Source of the DNA: EX4484-217-1 sp964496035 | GTDB lineage: Archaea > Thermoproteota > Thermoprotei_A > EX4484-217-1 | DNA length: 48,202 bases | Direction: 5' to 3' | Assembly: GCA_964496035.1 (NCBI GenBank) | Contig: CAZBXI010000006.1 | Coordinates: 1-48,202 of the forward strand | Shown here: positions 15,680-23,624 of the stretch, piece by piece | How the letters are laid out: every line of letters starts with the position of its first letter | Position numbering within the stretch: the first letter of the stretch is position 1 | The notes under the pieces: model-generated | What the model saw: only the letters and a program-made list of their open reading frames with translations | Told to the model about the DNA's origin: nothing | Database searches by the model: none | Position numbers and translations under genes: made by a program

Positions 15680-16465
15680 GTGTTTAAACTGATAATAGAT
15701 GTCATAGAAATTTTTCTAAGATGCCCTGTTTTAGGAGGATTTATAGGTAGTCTTCTTGCAGGTCTTGCTACAGGGATAGGCGCTTTACCTGTATTCTTCT
15801 TCAGGAAAATACCGCAAAAAGTCATAGATGCTCTTTTAGGATTCAGTGCCGGAGTAATGCTTGCTGCAAGCTTCTTCTCACTAATAATACCTGCCTTAGA
15901 CATTGGAGGACTCTACGTAACCCTAATGGGGATCATTTTAGGGGTCATGATGATATTTCTAGCTAACGAGTACTTACCTCATGAACATTTAATTAAGGGT
16001 ATAGAGGGATATCATCGCTTAAGAATTAGGAGGATATGGCTTTTCGTTTTTGCAATAACTATACATAATTTACCCGAAGGCTTAGCTGTAGGTGTCGGAT
16101 TCGGCACTGGAAATATTAAAGAAGCTATAGTTTTAGCCGTAGCTATAGGGTTGCAAAACGCGCCTGAAGGCCTTGCTGTAGCTTTTTCCCTAATGGCCAC
16201 ATTGAGGTATACGGCAAGATACTCATTTGTGGTAGCGCTACTTACAGGGTTAGTAGAGCCCGTAGCCGGGGTTTTAGGAGCTTATTTAACTACAATATCT
16301 CACATGCTATTGCCGTATGCTATGGCTTCTGCAGGCGGTGCTATGATCTATGTTGTGAGTAATGAGATAATACCTGAAAGCCACCGTTTAGGTCATGAAA
16401 AACAAGCTAGTTTGGGGTTAATTATTGGTTTCCTTATAATGTTAATTCTAGATAACATTTTCTAA
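15680..16465 (+). CDS. ZIP-family divalent metal transporter
   Basis: A 261-residue membrane protein of the ZIP (ZupT-like) family importing Zn2+, Fe2+ or related metals. The two metal-site helices are clear: TIHNLPEGLAVGVGFG near residue 128 and GLQNAPEGLAVAFS near residue 157. About eight membrane helices are visible, with GGAMIYVVSNEIIPESH near the end. The loop between helices 3 and 4 is short and not histidine-rich. The start is GTG 15680; an in-frame TAG lies immediately upstream so no longer form exists, and no good ribosome-binding site is seen. It neighbours a ferritin-like gene and a broken iron transporter. Confidence 0.92.
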   Translation: MFKLIIDVIEIFLRCPVLGGFIGSLLAGLATGIGALPVFFFRKIPQKVIDALLGFSAGVMLAASFFSLIIPALDIGGLYVTLMGIILGVMMIFLANEYLPHEHLIKGIEGYHRLRIRRIWLFVFAITIHNLPEGLAVGVGFGTGNIKEAIVLAVAIGLQNAPEGLAVAFSLMATLRYTARYSFVVALLTGLVEPVAGVLGAYLTTISHMLLPYAMASAGGAMIYVVSNEIIPESHRLGHEKQASLGLIIGFLIMLILDNIF

Positions 16466-16571
16466 CATAGCATAGTATTTAACACATTATTATATCGCTC
16501 TTCAAAGCTGATATCTACGATGCCATCATAACTTAATAGTGTGGCTGATAATTATCTCTTTAGGTGCTACT

Positions 16572-16859
16572 ATGTTAGCTAAGAACCCGCTAGAATTGGT
16601 TCCTAAAAAACTTTCTAAAGATGAAATAGTTGAAGCTTTAAGACTAGCCATAATAGCAGAGCTAGATGCTATTAATCTCTACATGCAGTTAGCGAGGTCA
16701 ATAGATGATGAAAGAATCAAGAAAGTATTTGAAGACATAGCAGGAGAGGAGAAAACACATGTCGGAGAATTTCTTGCACTACTCAAAATGCTTGATAAAG
16801 AACAGGCAAAGGAGCTAGAAAAAGGGGAGAAAGAAGTTAAAGAGTTAATTGGTAAGTGA
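16572..16859 (+). CDS. Ferritin-like protein of the encapsulated-ferritin type
   Basis: A 95-residue two-helix ferritin-like protein. Helix one has RLAIIAELDAINLYMQLA and helix two has IAGEEKTHVGEFLALLKMLD, providing the glutamate and E-x-x-H ligands for a di-iron site formed between subunits. The C-terminal tail ELEKGEKEVKELIGK is typical of the encapsulin-associated ferritin (EncFtn) group. ATG 16572 is chosen because GGTG lies 5 bases upstream; an in-frame ATG at 16539 would add 11 hydrophobic residues without a site. No encapsulin shell gene is in the window. It likely oxidises and stores iron, in line with neighbouring metal-transport genes. Confidence 0.85.
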   Translation: MLAKNPLELVPKKLSKDEIVEALRLAIIAELDAINLYMQLARSIDDERIKKVFEDIAGEEKTHVGEFLALLKMLDKEQAKELEKGEKEVKELIGK

Positions 16860-16870
16860 GAGACACTTTC

Positions 16871-17772
16871 TTAACTATGGAAAATATGCTCTACGCTTAT
16901 ACCGAAGATTAATGAGGCTAATTTCCCTACGAGAAATGTTAATGCTGCTAAGCCGGGTCCAGCTAACTATCATTTCTAACATTTTTCTTTTAACGCTTAT
17001 TTCAGTTACTGTAGCTACTATAAAACCCATTGTGGCTAATAATAATGTAGCTGTCGTGAAGGATAATGGAAGAGCATATTGTGCATGGAGTTTTAAGTAA
17101 TATGGAATAAGAGGTATTACGGCTCCTGTGATATAGAATAAACTGGAATAAACTGGTGTATAAACCAGCTTTACCTGGTTGGCCGAGTTTCTCTTCTTTC
17201 AATCCGTATTTTCTTCAGCAATTACTTTCTCTAATAGTTTCTTTTTCTTAAGCGCTTCATTTGCAATGATTTTAGCAGCGTTTTCACTAAACCCTTTTCT
17301 CCTCATATATTCTACTACACGGCGATGAAGAACATGAGAAACATATTTAGCAGCCAATCCTACTCTAGAGAAAATTCCCGCTTATTTGCGTTTAAGCTCT
17401 AACGCTTGTAAAGGCACCTATACCCGTTGAAAGAGCACCTGCAATACCTACAATAGTTCCCCCGATAGCTACACTTAGCGGATTACCGTATGCACCAGCT
17501 AATCCTGCCGTAACTGAAAGAACCTTAACTAAACCATCGCTCATGCCCAATACTGCATCTCTAATATGACCTAATATGTCCTTAAATGCTTCCTCCTCTT
17601 CAATAAGTTCCTGCTCATGGAGTACTTCATCTTCTAATATTTTCCTTAGTTTTTCTGTTTCTTCAGAAGTCAAGTATGGTATTTCAAGCAATACTCCATA
17701 TGATCTTATGGCTTCTCTTTCTCCCGCCTCCATGAGTTTTACTGTTAGTGTTAAACCAAGTACTCGGCACAT
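16871..17772 (-). pseudogene. VIT1/CCC1-family iron/manganese transporter, broken by several frameshifts
   Basis: Minus-strand segments in successive frames reconstruct a VIT1/CCC1 transporter. In order they are: a ferritin-like linker and first helices (ending GIGAFTSVRA, 17772-17392); AAKYVSHVLHRRVVEYMRRK (to a TGA at 17199); GQPGKAGLYTSLF (from 17202); ITGAVIPLIPYYL and SVKRKMLEM; and GPGLAALTFLVGKLASLIFG, ending at TAA 16871. At least four reading-frame changes and an in-frame stop separate them. The N-terminal ferritin domain found in full-length archaeal homologs is mostly missing. Only the first 126-residue segment could be translated from a normal start. Confidence 0.85.
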
Positions 17773-17774
17773 AA

Positions 17775-18665
17775 GGGGCTTTAAGTCCCAGTAATAGCTT
17801 ATTTACACGGAATTCTCCTGCTAATGGAACTTTAACCTTTGTATTCTTTGATGATTTCATTGATAAACCAAAGAAAGACTGGCACCTTAACCCTGAGCAG
17901 TCAGGTACAGGAAGATACGGCATTATAGATAGCCACGTTGAAATAGGTTTCAAATACGTTAATGATCCATGGAGCCGAGATTTATGAGCCGAAGCTGTAG
18001 TGTTTCTACAGAGAAATCCCTATAGAACTAACATCGTATAGTATTGAGGTTAAATTCTGGGCGAACACCATTGAGATAAATGCCGATACCCATCAGGTAG
18101 GCTTAGGCGTTCTTGAAGAACCAAGGTACGGTAATGGGTGGTATATTGTAGGTTTTTAAAGGGATAGTCCTGAAGGTGTTTCAGTAACACATACTCTCTG
18201 CGTTGAAGGCTGCTGGAATGGAGAATGTGTTGAGGACATGTTCACAGAAATACCTATTGCTGATGCACAAGTTTGGCTCAGAGTAGATGTTATAGAGCAC
18301 AATGGTTATGCTGATTTCAAATGGTATTGGAGACAAGAAATTTACAATCCATGGGATTACAGAGGAGAGTTTAAGAACAAATTCGTGCCTAAGTACATCG
18401 GATTATGGGGTAAATGGGGAGCTACTGAAATAGTGTCAAGAACAGATTACATACTCGTGCGCAAGTATGTTGACCTGAACCTAGCGTAATCATTGGCACT
18501 GAGGTTAGGGTAAGCGAAATACCTGTCGTGGGTGGAGCATTATCAGACATGGAGTTAGCCAAAAATACAACATATAGGGAAGAAGCTAAAACATTTATGT
18601 TCATAACGTTGCTCATGGTTTCACTAATGGGTATCGTTTGCCTAAGATACTTAAGGAGAAAATAA
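17775..18665 (+). pseudogene. Secreted, C-terminally anchored surface protein, decayed
   Basis: Three frame segments together resemble a surface protein. The first holds GTLTFVFFDDFIDKPKKDW and ends at TGA 17985. The second holds YREIPIELTSYSIEVKFW, crosses an in-frame TAA at 18157, and continues through HTLCVEGCWNGEC and DAQVWLRVDVIEHNG to TAA 18487. The third supplies a C-terminal hydrophobic anchor (FMFITLLMVSLMGIVC) followed by RYLRRK, ending 18665. The aromatic-rich beta pattern suggests a lectin-like (LamG or DUF2341-like) sandwich. No signal peptide start is found, so the 5' end is also lost. Specific family is not certain. Confidence 0.7.
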
Positions 18666-18788
18666 TTTAATGAAGCAAGCGCATCTAGCTGGTCTGCCAG
18701 GTCGGCACTGTCTGTGATAACGTTCTTCTGTTTCAAGCTAAACTGTTTTAAACAATTTAGTTTGAAAACTATTGTACGGTTGGAGTAC

Positions 18789-19564
18789 ATGAGTTCCGTT
18801 AGGAAGTTTCCTGTTTTCAAGATCATTGTTATGCTTCTACTCGTAGCTATTGTAATATCGTTGGTAAGCGTTTTTTCTTACATTGAAGCAAAGGGAGAAG
18901 GTTAAGGTTTATCGGAGAAGAGCTTTAGTTGCTGATAGTCTCTCAATAGATTTCCCTAACTTAGAGCTTGATAACTACATCGTTGATGTTCTTAAAAAGG
19001 CAGGTTATGAAGTAGATTTCTTTTATGGAAGCGAAGTAGATTTGAAACTCTACTCAGAATTAACAAACTATTCTTTAGTAATATTAAGAGCTCATGGAGG
19101 AAAAGCTGTTGTGAAAAACTTCTGAAGGAATAGTGATTAGAGTGAATGGTTTATTCATAGGTCTTCCGTGGAGTGAAGAATACTCGTACTTGAAAACAGC
19201 ATGGCTTGTCGCGAGAGCACGACCTTACGGTTTAAATAAAACGTATTTAGCTGTTCTTTCCAGGTTTTTCGAGGTATATCTTAGGAACAAGTTTGGTGAA
19301 GATTCTGTAGTTATCGTAGCTAGTTGCTACTCCTTATTTACCGAGGAAATAGCTGATACGCTAGCTGAAAAAGGATTATCTATTTTTATAGGTTGGGAAG
19401 GGGCTGTAAGCCTACACTACATGGATCTTGCCCTTAAAGAACTTATTGATAACGTGTTTCTTAAGGGCATGAGCTGGGATGAAGCTGTAAGATGCGTAAA
19501 TGAAGAACTAGGCCCTGACCCTATCTCAGGCGGGAAATTGAAAATAATAATCTATAGAAGGTAA
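18789..19564 (+). pseudogene. Membrane-anchored His/Cys (caspase-like) protein with two frameshifts
   Basis: ATG 18789 opens with KIIVMLLLVAIVISLVSVF, a membrane anchor, then the frame ends at TAA 18903. The next frame continues as RRRALVADSLSIDFPN and reaches ILRAHGG before a stop near 19123. The third frame runs IVIRVNGLFIGLPWSEEYS to IVASCYSLFTEEIAD, then GWEGAVSLHYMD, ending at 19564. Each junction needs only a one-base indel. A histidine in LRAHGG and a cysteine in ASCYS are placed like the dyad of clan CD (caspase/CHAT-like) peptidases. The joined protein would be about 257 residues, facing outside the cell. Confidence 0.7.
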
Positions 19565-19591
19565 GACCATGGACATTAAGTTTTTAAGATT

Positions 19592-19680
19592 TGGCGCCGG
19601 GGGCGGGATTTGAACCCGCGCGGGGACCATGCCCCACTGGCTCTCAAGGCCAGCCCCTTAGTCCACTCGGGCACCCCGGC
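19592..19680 (-). tRNA. tRNA-Ser (anticodon TGA)
   Basis: Read on the minus strand, the acceptor GCCGGGG pairs with CCCCGGC, the anticodon loop is CTTGAGA between CTGGC and GCCAG, and a long GC-rich variable arm identifies a serine tRNA. The T arm is GCGGGTTCAAATCCCGC. The discriminator is G and CCA is encoded (19592-19594). No intron is present. A TATA-like TTTAAATAA lies about 33-41 bases upstream. The 3' end faces the decayed segment at 13-19.6 kb, which is the usual orientation for integration next to a tRNA gene. Confidence 0.96.
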
Positions 19681-19773
19681 ACCTTAGGTCTAAAAAGAAG
19701 TTTAGAACTTGATTATTTAAACTAAACTTTTCTTGAGAAGAATTACTGCAAACATGCTGCATGTATGAATATG

Positions 19774-20082
19774 CTATATGAGTTCTATTTCTACGTAAAC
19801 ATCTTCCGGAACTCTTACCCTCATAATGTGTCTCATAACTCTTTCATCAGCTGCTATGTCTATTATTCTCTTATGTATTCTCATTTCCCATTTATCCCAT
19901 GTTTTACTACCTTCACCGCAAGGTGATCTTCTTACTGGAACAACTAGTCTTTTCGTAGGTAATGGTATTGGCCCTCTCATTTTCACTCCTGTTTTCTTAG
20001 CTATCTCCTTTATTTGCTCGCATACGTAGTTTAGGTTTTGAACATTTGTACTCCAAAGTCTTATTCTAGCTTTTGAAACCAC
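19774..20082 (-). CDS. rps10: 30S ribosomal protein S10 (uS10)
   Basis: A 102-residue small-subunit protein with the uS10 signatures RIRLWSTNVQNLNYVCEQI, RGPIPLPTKRLVVPVRRSP and KWEMRIHKRIID. The start is GTG with GGGTG upstream. It lies 55 bases after the EF-1A gene on the same strand, the conserved archaeal order. Between its end and the tRNA-Ser (19681-19773) there is only AT-rich DNA. Confidence 0.96.
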   Translation of the reverse strand: MVSKARIRLWSTNVQNLNYVCEQIKEIAKKTGVKMRGPIPLPTKRLVVPVRRSPCGEGSKTWDKWEMRIHKRIIDIAADERVMRHIMRVRVPEDVYVEIELI

Positions 20083-20137
20083 TACTTGGCACCCTTTAAA
20101 TATGTTTGTTTAAGAGAAAAAGTTTAAGTTTACCGTT

Positions 20138-21454
20138 TTATTTCGCCTTTACCTCTATTTTAGCTGGCTCTAGCTCTTCAACTACTCCTACGCCTATGGT
20201 TCTGCCCATGTCTCTTATGGCGAATCTGCCTAGTTGTGGTATTTCCTTGAACCTCTCTATGACCATTGGTTTAATTGGTTCGAAAACTACTACTGCTGCA
20301 TCTCCTTTCTTAATTATCTTCGGCTGTTTCTCTACTATTTTACCTGTTCTTGGATCTATTTTTGCAATAATTTCCTTTAATCTACATGAAATGCTTGCTG
20401 TATGTGCGTGTATTACCGGGCAATATCCTGCTGCTATTGCTGTTGGGTGCCATAGTATAATGACTCTTGCCCTAAAGCTTTTAACAACTGTTGGCGGATT
20501 TGTTAGATGCCCTGCTACATGCCCTCTTCTAATATCTCTTCTTGAAATCCCTCTTACATTAAATCCGATATTATCTCCAGGTACTGCTTTGGGTATTCTT
20601 ACATGGTGCATTTCTATTGAACGTACTTCACCAACCTTGCCTGCCGGCATGAACACTACTTTATCTCCAACCTTAAGTACTCCTGTTTCAACCCTACCAA
20701 CAGGAACAGTTCCTACTCCTGTAATTACATATACGTCTTGTATTGGTATTCTTAGCGGCTTATCTATTGGTTTTGGAGGTATCTCTAAGAGGTCAAATGC
20801 CTCTATTAATGTTGGACCTTTATACCATGGCATTCTCGGGCTTGGCTCCATAACATTGTCTCCAGTCCACGCTGAAACCGGTATGAATGGTATTTTGTCT
20901 ACCTTGAAACCGAATGCCTTCATGAACTTTGATACTTCTGTCTTTATTTTCTCAAATCTTTCTTTACTCCAGTTTACTGTTGGATCATCCATTTTGTTTA
21001 CTGCTACAATTACTTGATCTATGCCCATTGTCTTAGCTAGTATTATATGTTCTCTTGTCTGACCTTCTTCGCTCATTCCTGCTTCGTACTCTCCCTTCTT
21101 AGCTGAAACTACTAGTAATGCAGCATCTGCTTGTGAAGCGCCTGTGATCATGTTCTTTACGAAGTCTCTGTGTCCTGGCGCATCAATTATGGTGAAGTAG
21201 TATTTTTTCGTTTCGAACCTCATGAATGATAGGTCTATTGTTAATCCTCTTTCTCTTTCCTCTTTCAATTTGTCCAAAAGCCATGCATACTTAAAAGATT
21301 CTTGGCCTCTCTTCTTAGCTTCCTCCTCTATTTCTCTTAGCTTCTTCTCATCAATAAAGCCGGCTTTAAACAGTAGATGCCCTGTTAATGTACTCTTACC
21401 ATGATCTACGTGGCCTATTACTACTAGGTTTAAGTGTGGTTTTGTTGAAGACAC
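20138..21454 (-). CDS. tuf: Translation elongation factor EF-1 alpha (aEF1A)
   Basis: This GTPase delivers aminoacyl-tRNA to the ribosome. The 438-residue protein has GHVDHGKST near residue 13, DAPGHRDFVKNMITG near 92, NKMD near 154, and complete domains II and III with the expected C-terminus. The start is GTG 21454 with AAGAGGTG 7 bases upstream. A TATA element on the minus strand near 21521-21533 indicates its own promoter downstream of rps7, and an inverted repeat lies at the predicted transcription start. Confidence 0.97.
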   Translation of the reverse strand: MSSTKPHLNLVVIGHVDHGKSTLTGHLLFKAGFIDEKKLREIEEEAKKRGQESFKYAWLLDKLKEERERGLTIDLSFMRFETKKYYFTIIDAPGHRDFVKNMITGASQADAALLVVSAKKGEYEAGMSEEGQTREHIILAKTMGIDQVIVAVNKMDDPTVNWSKERFEKIKTEVSKFMKAFGFKVDKIPFIPVSAWTGDNVMEPSPRMPWYKGPTLIEAFDLLEIPPKPIDKPLRIPIQDVYVITGVGTVPVGRVETGVLKVGDKVVFMPAGKVGEVRSIEMHHVRIPKAVPGDNIGFNVRGISRRDIRRGHVAGHLTNPPTVVKSFRARVIILWHPTAIAAGYCPVIHAHTASISCRLKEIIAKIDPRTGKIVEKQPKIIKKGDAAVVVFEPIKPMVIERFKEIPQLGRFAIRDMGRTIGVGVVEELEPAKIEVKAK

Positions 21455-21495
21455 TTAAATACACCTCTTAGCCATGTACACCTACTTTTTAGACG

Positions 21496-21514
21496 AGTCC
21501 GTGAGATAAGGACT
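21496..21514 (-). promoter_or_regulatory. Inverted repeat at the predicted EF-1A transcription start
   Basis: AGTCC (21496-21500) and GGACT (21510-21514) form a 5-bp inverted repeat with a 9-base loop, and flanking GAC/GTC triplets could add an outer stem. A TATA-like element for the EF-1A gene at about 21521-21533 puts initiation near 21500-21505, inside the repeat. It could be an operator or a 5' leader hairpin; the short arms keep this tentative. Confidence 0.35.
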
Positions 21515-21550
21515 AAAAGTCGTAAATATAAGGTTTTCGTAAAATCCAAT

Positions 21551-22141
21551 TTACCTTGCACTTAAAGCTATTCTTTCTATTTCTTCTTTTCTCGAAATAG
21601 CGTAGCTTTTCATATCATATCTCGATGCTAAGATTATTTCGTCAGCTAAACATTCCTCTATAGGCTTAGGGTTATTGAATGCGCAGTTTCTAGCACCTTC
21701 AGTGATGTGCCTTAGTGCTAAGTCTACTCTTCTTTGAGGCGCAACATCTACAGCAACGAAGTACACTATACCTCCATAAACTATTCTCGTTGTTTCTTCT
21801 CTTGGGGCAGCATTTTCAATAGCTCTTACAAGAACTTGTATCGGGTTCTTACCTGTTTTGTAATATATTATGTCGAAAGCTACTTTCACAATGTTATAGG
21901 CTAGGTGTTTTTTGCCAGCATTTCTACCGGGTTTCATTAGATTATTAATAAGCCTTTCAACTATCGGCACTTCTGATTTACCGAATCTTCTATGCTCATG
22001 TCTTCCTCCGGTATGCGGTAGCCATATCGGTTTAAGGCAGATATACTTTTTCAAGCTAGGATCTCTAACATCCACTCCTTCGAAACCCCACTTTCCAAAT
22101 AGCTTTATTTCCTCAGTTTTTATTGTTGTCTTCCCAGACAT
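21551..22141 (-). CDS. rps7: 30S ribosomal protein S7 (uS7)
   Basis: A 196-residue S7 protein, the primary binder of the 3' domain of 16S rRNA. Clear segments are LPHTGGRHEHRRFGKSEVPI, NNLMKPGRNAGKKHLAYNIV, PIQVLVRAIENAAPREETTR and the RNA-binding RRVDLALRHITEGAR. It follows rps12 across a gap that contains the oppositely oriented DUF151 gene, so it has its own promoter. It is separated from the EF-1A gene by 96 bases containing that gene's promoter. Confidence 0.97.
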   Translation of the reverse strand: MSGKTTIKTEEIKLFGKWGFEGVDVRDPSLKKYICLKPIWLPHTGGRHEHRRFGKSEVPIVERLINNLMKPGRNAGKKHLAYNIVKVAFDIIYYKTGKNPIQVLVRAIENAAPREETTRIVYGGIVYFVAVDVAPQRRVDLALRHITEGARNCAFNNPKPIEECLADEIILASRYDMKSYAISRKEEIERIALSAR

Positions 22142-22239
22142 AGCGTAACCCTAATATGGGGGTATTCGTATCAGCTAATAATACTTACAAGTTTATATGT
22201 TTAACGTGGGAATTCAAACATAGTTTAGGGTGCAGGTAA

Positions 22240-22683
22240 GTGGGTAAAATGGTTAGGGTAGTGAAAATCGAAGCTTTTCTCATGCCTACACCACCATATA
22301 CCCCAGTTATTTCGTGTCATTTAGAAGATGGGAGACAGTTCAATCTCTACTACGTTCCTTACGAGATAGTTATTGCAATAAATAGGATTCAGGGAGAAGA
22401 CTATGAAGTCGATAGGGAAAGCTTATTTGATGTATTACCTATGATAGCGGGCGAGTTTAAAGATACATTGAAATCTAGGGTAAGAGCAGTTTACATAGAC
22501 GGCTTAAACAGGAAAACTATGCTGTATTCAGCTACTATGGAAATTAAGGTGAATGGGGCTATCATTAAGAGAAAGATGATACCAAGCCACGCAATATATT
22601 TAGCTTTACTAACGAATTCAGAGGTTTATGTTGCAGAAGAACTAGTTAAGCATCAGGAAGAACTGTCTAGGACTCAAAGATGA
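22240..22683 (+). CDS. DUF151 / bifunctional-nuclease-family protein
   Basis: A 147-residue protein with the bifunctional nuclease (BFN, DUF151) signature in its C-terminal half: RAVYIDGLNRKTMLYSATMEI and PSHAIYLALLTNSEVYVAEEL. Plant and bacterial members have RNase/DNase activity; archaeal roles are untested. The start is GTG 22240 with GGGTG 7 bases upstream; ATG 22249 is an alternative three codons later. It is the only plus-strand gene inside the long minus-strand ribosomal and RNA polymerase block, separating rps12 from rps7. Confidence 0.82.
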   Translation: MGKMVRVVKIEAFLMPTPPYTPVISCHLEDGRQFNLYYVPYEIVIAINRIQGEDYEVDRESLFDVLPMIAGEFKDTLKSRVRAVYIDGLNRKTMLYSATMEIKVNGAIIKRKMIPSHAIYLALLTNSEVYVAEELVKHQEELSRTQR

Positions 22684-22685
22684 TT

Positions 22686-23129
22686 CTATCTAATAGGTTT
22701 CTGCTTTTTTCCTTTCAATAAAGCATCTAATGAGACCCCATTTACAGCAATTACCTTATATCTTACTCCTGGAAGATCGCCCATGGATCTTCCTCTGGTT
22801 CCTCCTATGCCTGCTATTATTACTTCGTCGTGTTCATCTATGAAGTTTAGAGCACCATCTCCTGGGCAGAATGCTGTAACAATTTTACCGTTCTTAATTA
22901 ATTGTACTCTGACGCATTTTCTAACAGCCGAGTTTGGCTGTCTAGATTCAACACCTATCTTTTCTAGAACTATACCTCTAGCCATAGGTGCTCCTTCTAG
23001 AGGGTCGAAGCGCTCCTTTATCCTAAGCATACGTACTTTAAACTCCCTCTGGCTCCACCTAAACTTTAGCCTTTTCTTCCTAAGTTTTCTCGCCGCAAAT
23101 AGTCCGTAAGGGGATTTCTTTCCAGGCAC
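22686..23129 (-). CDS. rps12: 30S ribosomal protein S12 (uS12)
   Basis: A 147-residue archaeal S12, located at the decoding centre. The conserved loop QPNSAVRKCVRVQLI (about residue 63) and the PGDGALNFIDEHDEV and GDLPGVRYKVIAVNG segments are intact. The start is GTG preceded by AAAGG and, further up, GGGTG. It is the last gene of the rpoH-rpoB-rpoA1-rpoA2-rpl30e-nusA-rps12 series, separated from nusA by 60 bases. Confidence 0.97.
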   Translation of the reverse strand: MPGKKSPYGLFAARKLRKKRLKFRWSQREFKVRMLRIKERFDPLEGAPMARGIVLEKIGVESRQPNSAVRKCVRVQLIKNGKIVTAFCPGDGALNFIDEHDEVIIAGIGGTRGRSMGDLPGVRYKVIAVNGVSLDALLKGKKQKPIR

Positions 23130-23189
23130 TTTTCCTTTAGCACCCTAGACTTTAAAATAATACTCTGAGTTTTTAAACTTTAACTCCAA

Positions 23190-23624
23190 CTAAGTTACAA
23201 TTACGGAGTCTATGTCAAAATACCTTTTAAGTATCATTCTTGCTCGTGCTACGTTTCTTCCCGCTTTCCCTATGGCAATACCTTTATCTTGTGGGTCAAC
23301 GGTTACTATAACTTTCTTCTTTCCCATAGGTGTTTGTAGAACTTTAACGTTTAACACTCTTGCAGGTGCTAAAGCATTTTTAGCTAGTTTTTCTACGGTA
23401 TCAGCATATTCTACGACCTCTATATTTCTTCCAAGAAGTTTTTTAAGCCTCTTAATGTTAATGCCGTTTCTACCTATGGCTAATCCCATGTCTCCTGGTT
23501 TTACGAGAAAAATTATTCTGTTCTCACTTTCGTCTATTATGCAATCCCTTACTGTTGCACGTGTTAAATCCTGGAACAGAGCTATATACCTCATTTCTTC
23601 TGCAGTTAACTTTATTTCAGGCAC
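23190..23624 (-). CDS. nusA: Transcription factor NusA-like (two KH domains)
   Basis: Archaeal NusA has only the RNA-binding KH pair of the bacterial factor. Here KH1 has GDMGLAIGRNGINIKRLKKL and KH2 has QDKGIAIGKAGRNVARARMI, each with the GxxG loop. GTG 23624 is preferred as start because GGTGA lies 5 bases upstream and the N-terminus then reads (M)PEIKLTAEEMRYIA; TTG 23645 would overlap rpl30e further and has no site. It overlaps the end of rpl30e by a few bases, so translation is coupled. Confidence 0.93.
   Translation of the reverse strand: MPEIKLTAEEMRYIALFQDLTRATVRDCIIDESENRIIFLVKPGDMGLAIGRNGINIKRLKKLLGRNIEVVEYADTVEKLAKNALAPARVLNVKVLQTPMGKKKVIVTVDPQDKGIAIGKAGRNVARARMILKRYFDIDSVIVT

Noticed and set aside
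16849..17100. An 83-codon plus-strand open frame after the ferritin-like gene
   Set aside because: It is antisense to the VIT1/CCC1 remnant, whose segments explain the sequence better.
17684..17953. An 89-codon minus-strand open frame
   Set aside because: It overlaps the surface protein remnant on the plus strand and the VIT1 segment in another frame; its text looks non-protein.
19752..19764. ACATGCTGCATGT palindrome after rps10
   Set aside because: Short, single, and not followed by a T-run; could be chance or a weak hairpin.
20106..21017. A 303-codon open frame antisense to EF-1A
   Set aside because: It mirrors a highly expressed, strongly conserved gene; codon bias of that gene keeps the antisense frame open.
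21490..21522. Resemblance to a hammerhead ribozyme (GAGTCCGTGAG ... GGAC)
   Set aside because: The required CTGATGA and GAAA core bases are not in place; only the stem II-like part matches by chance.
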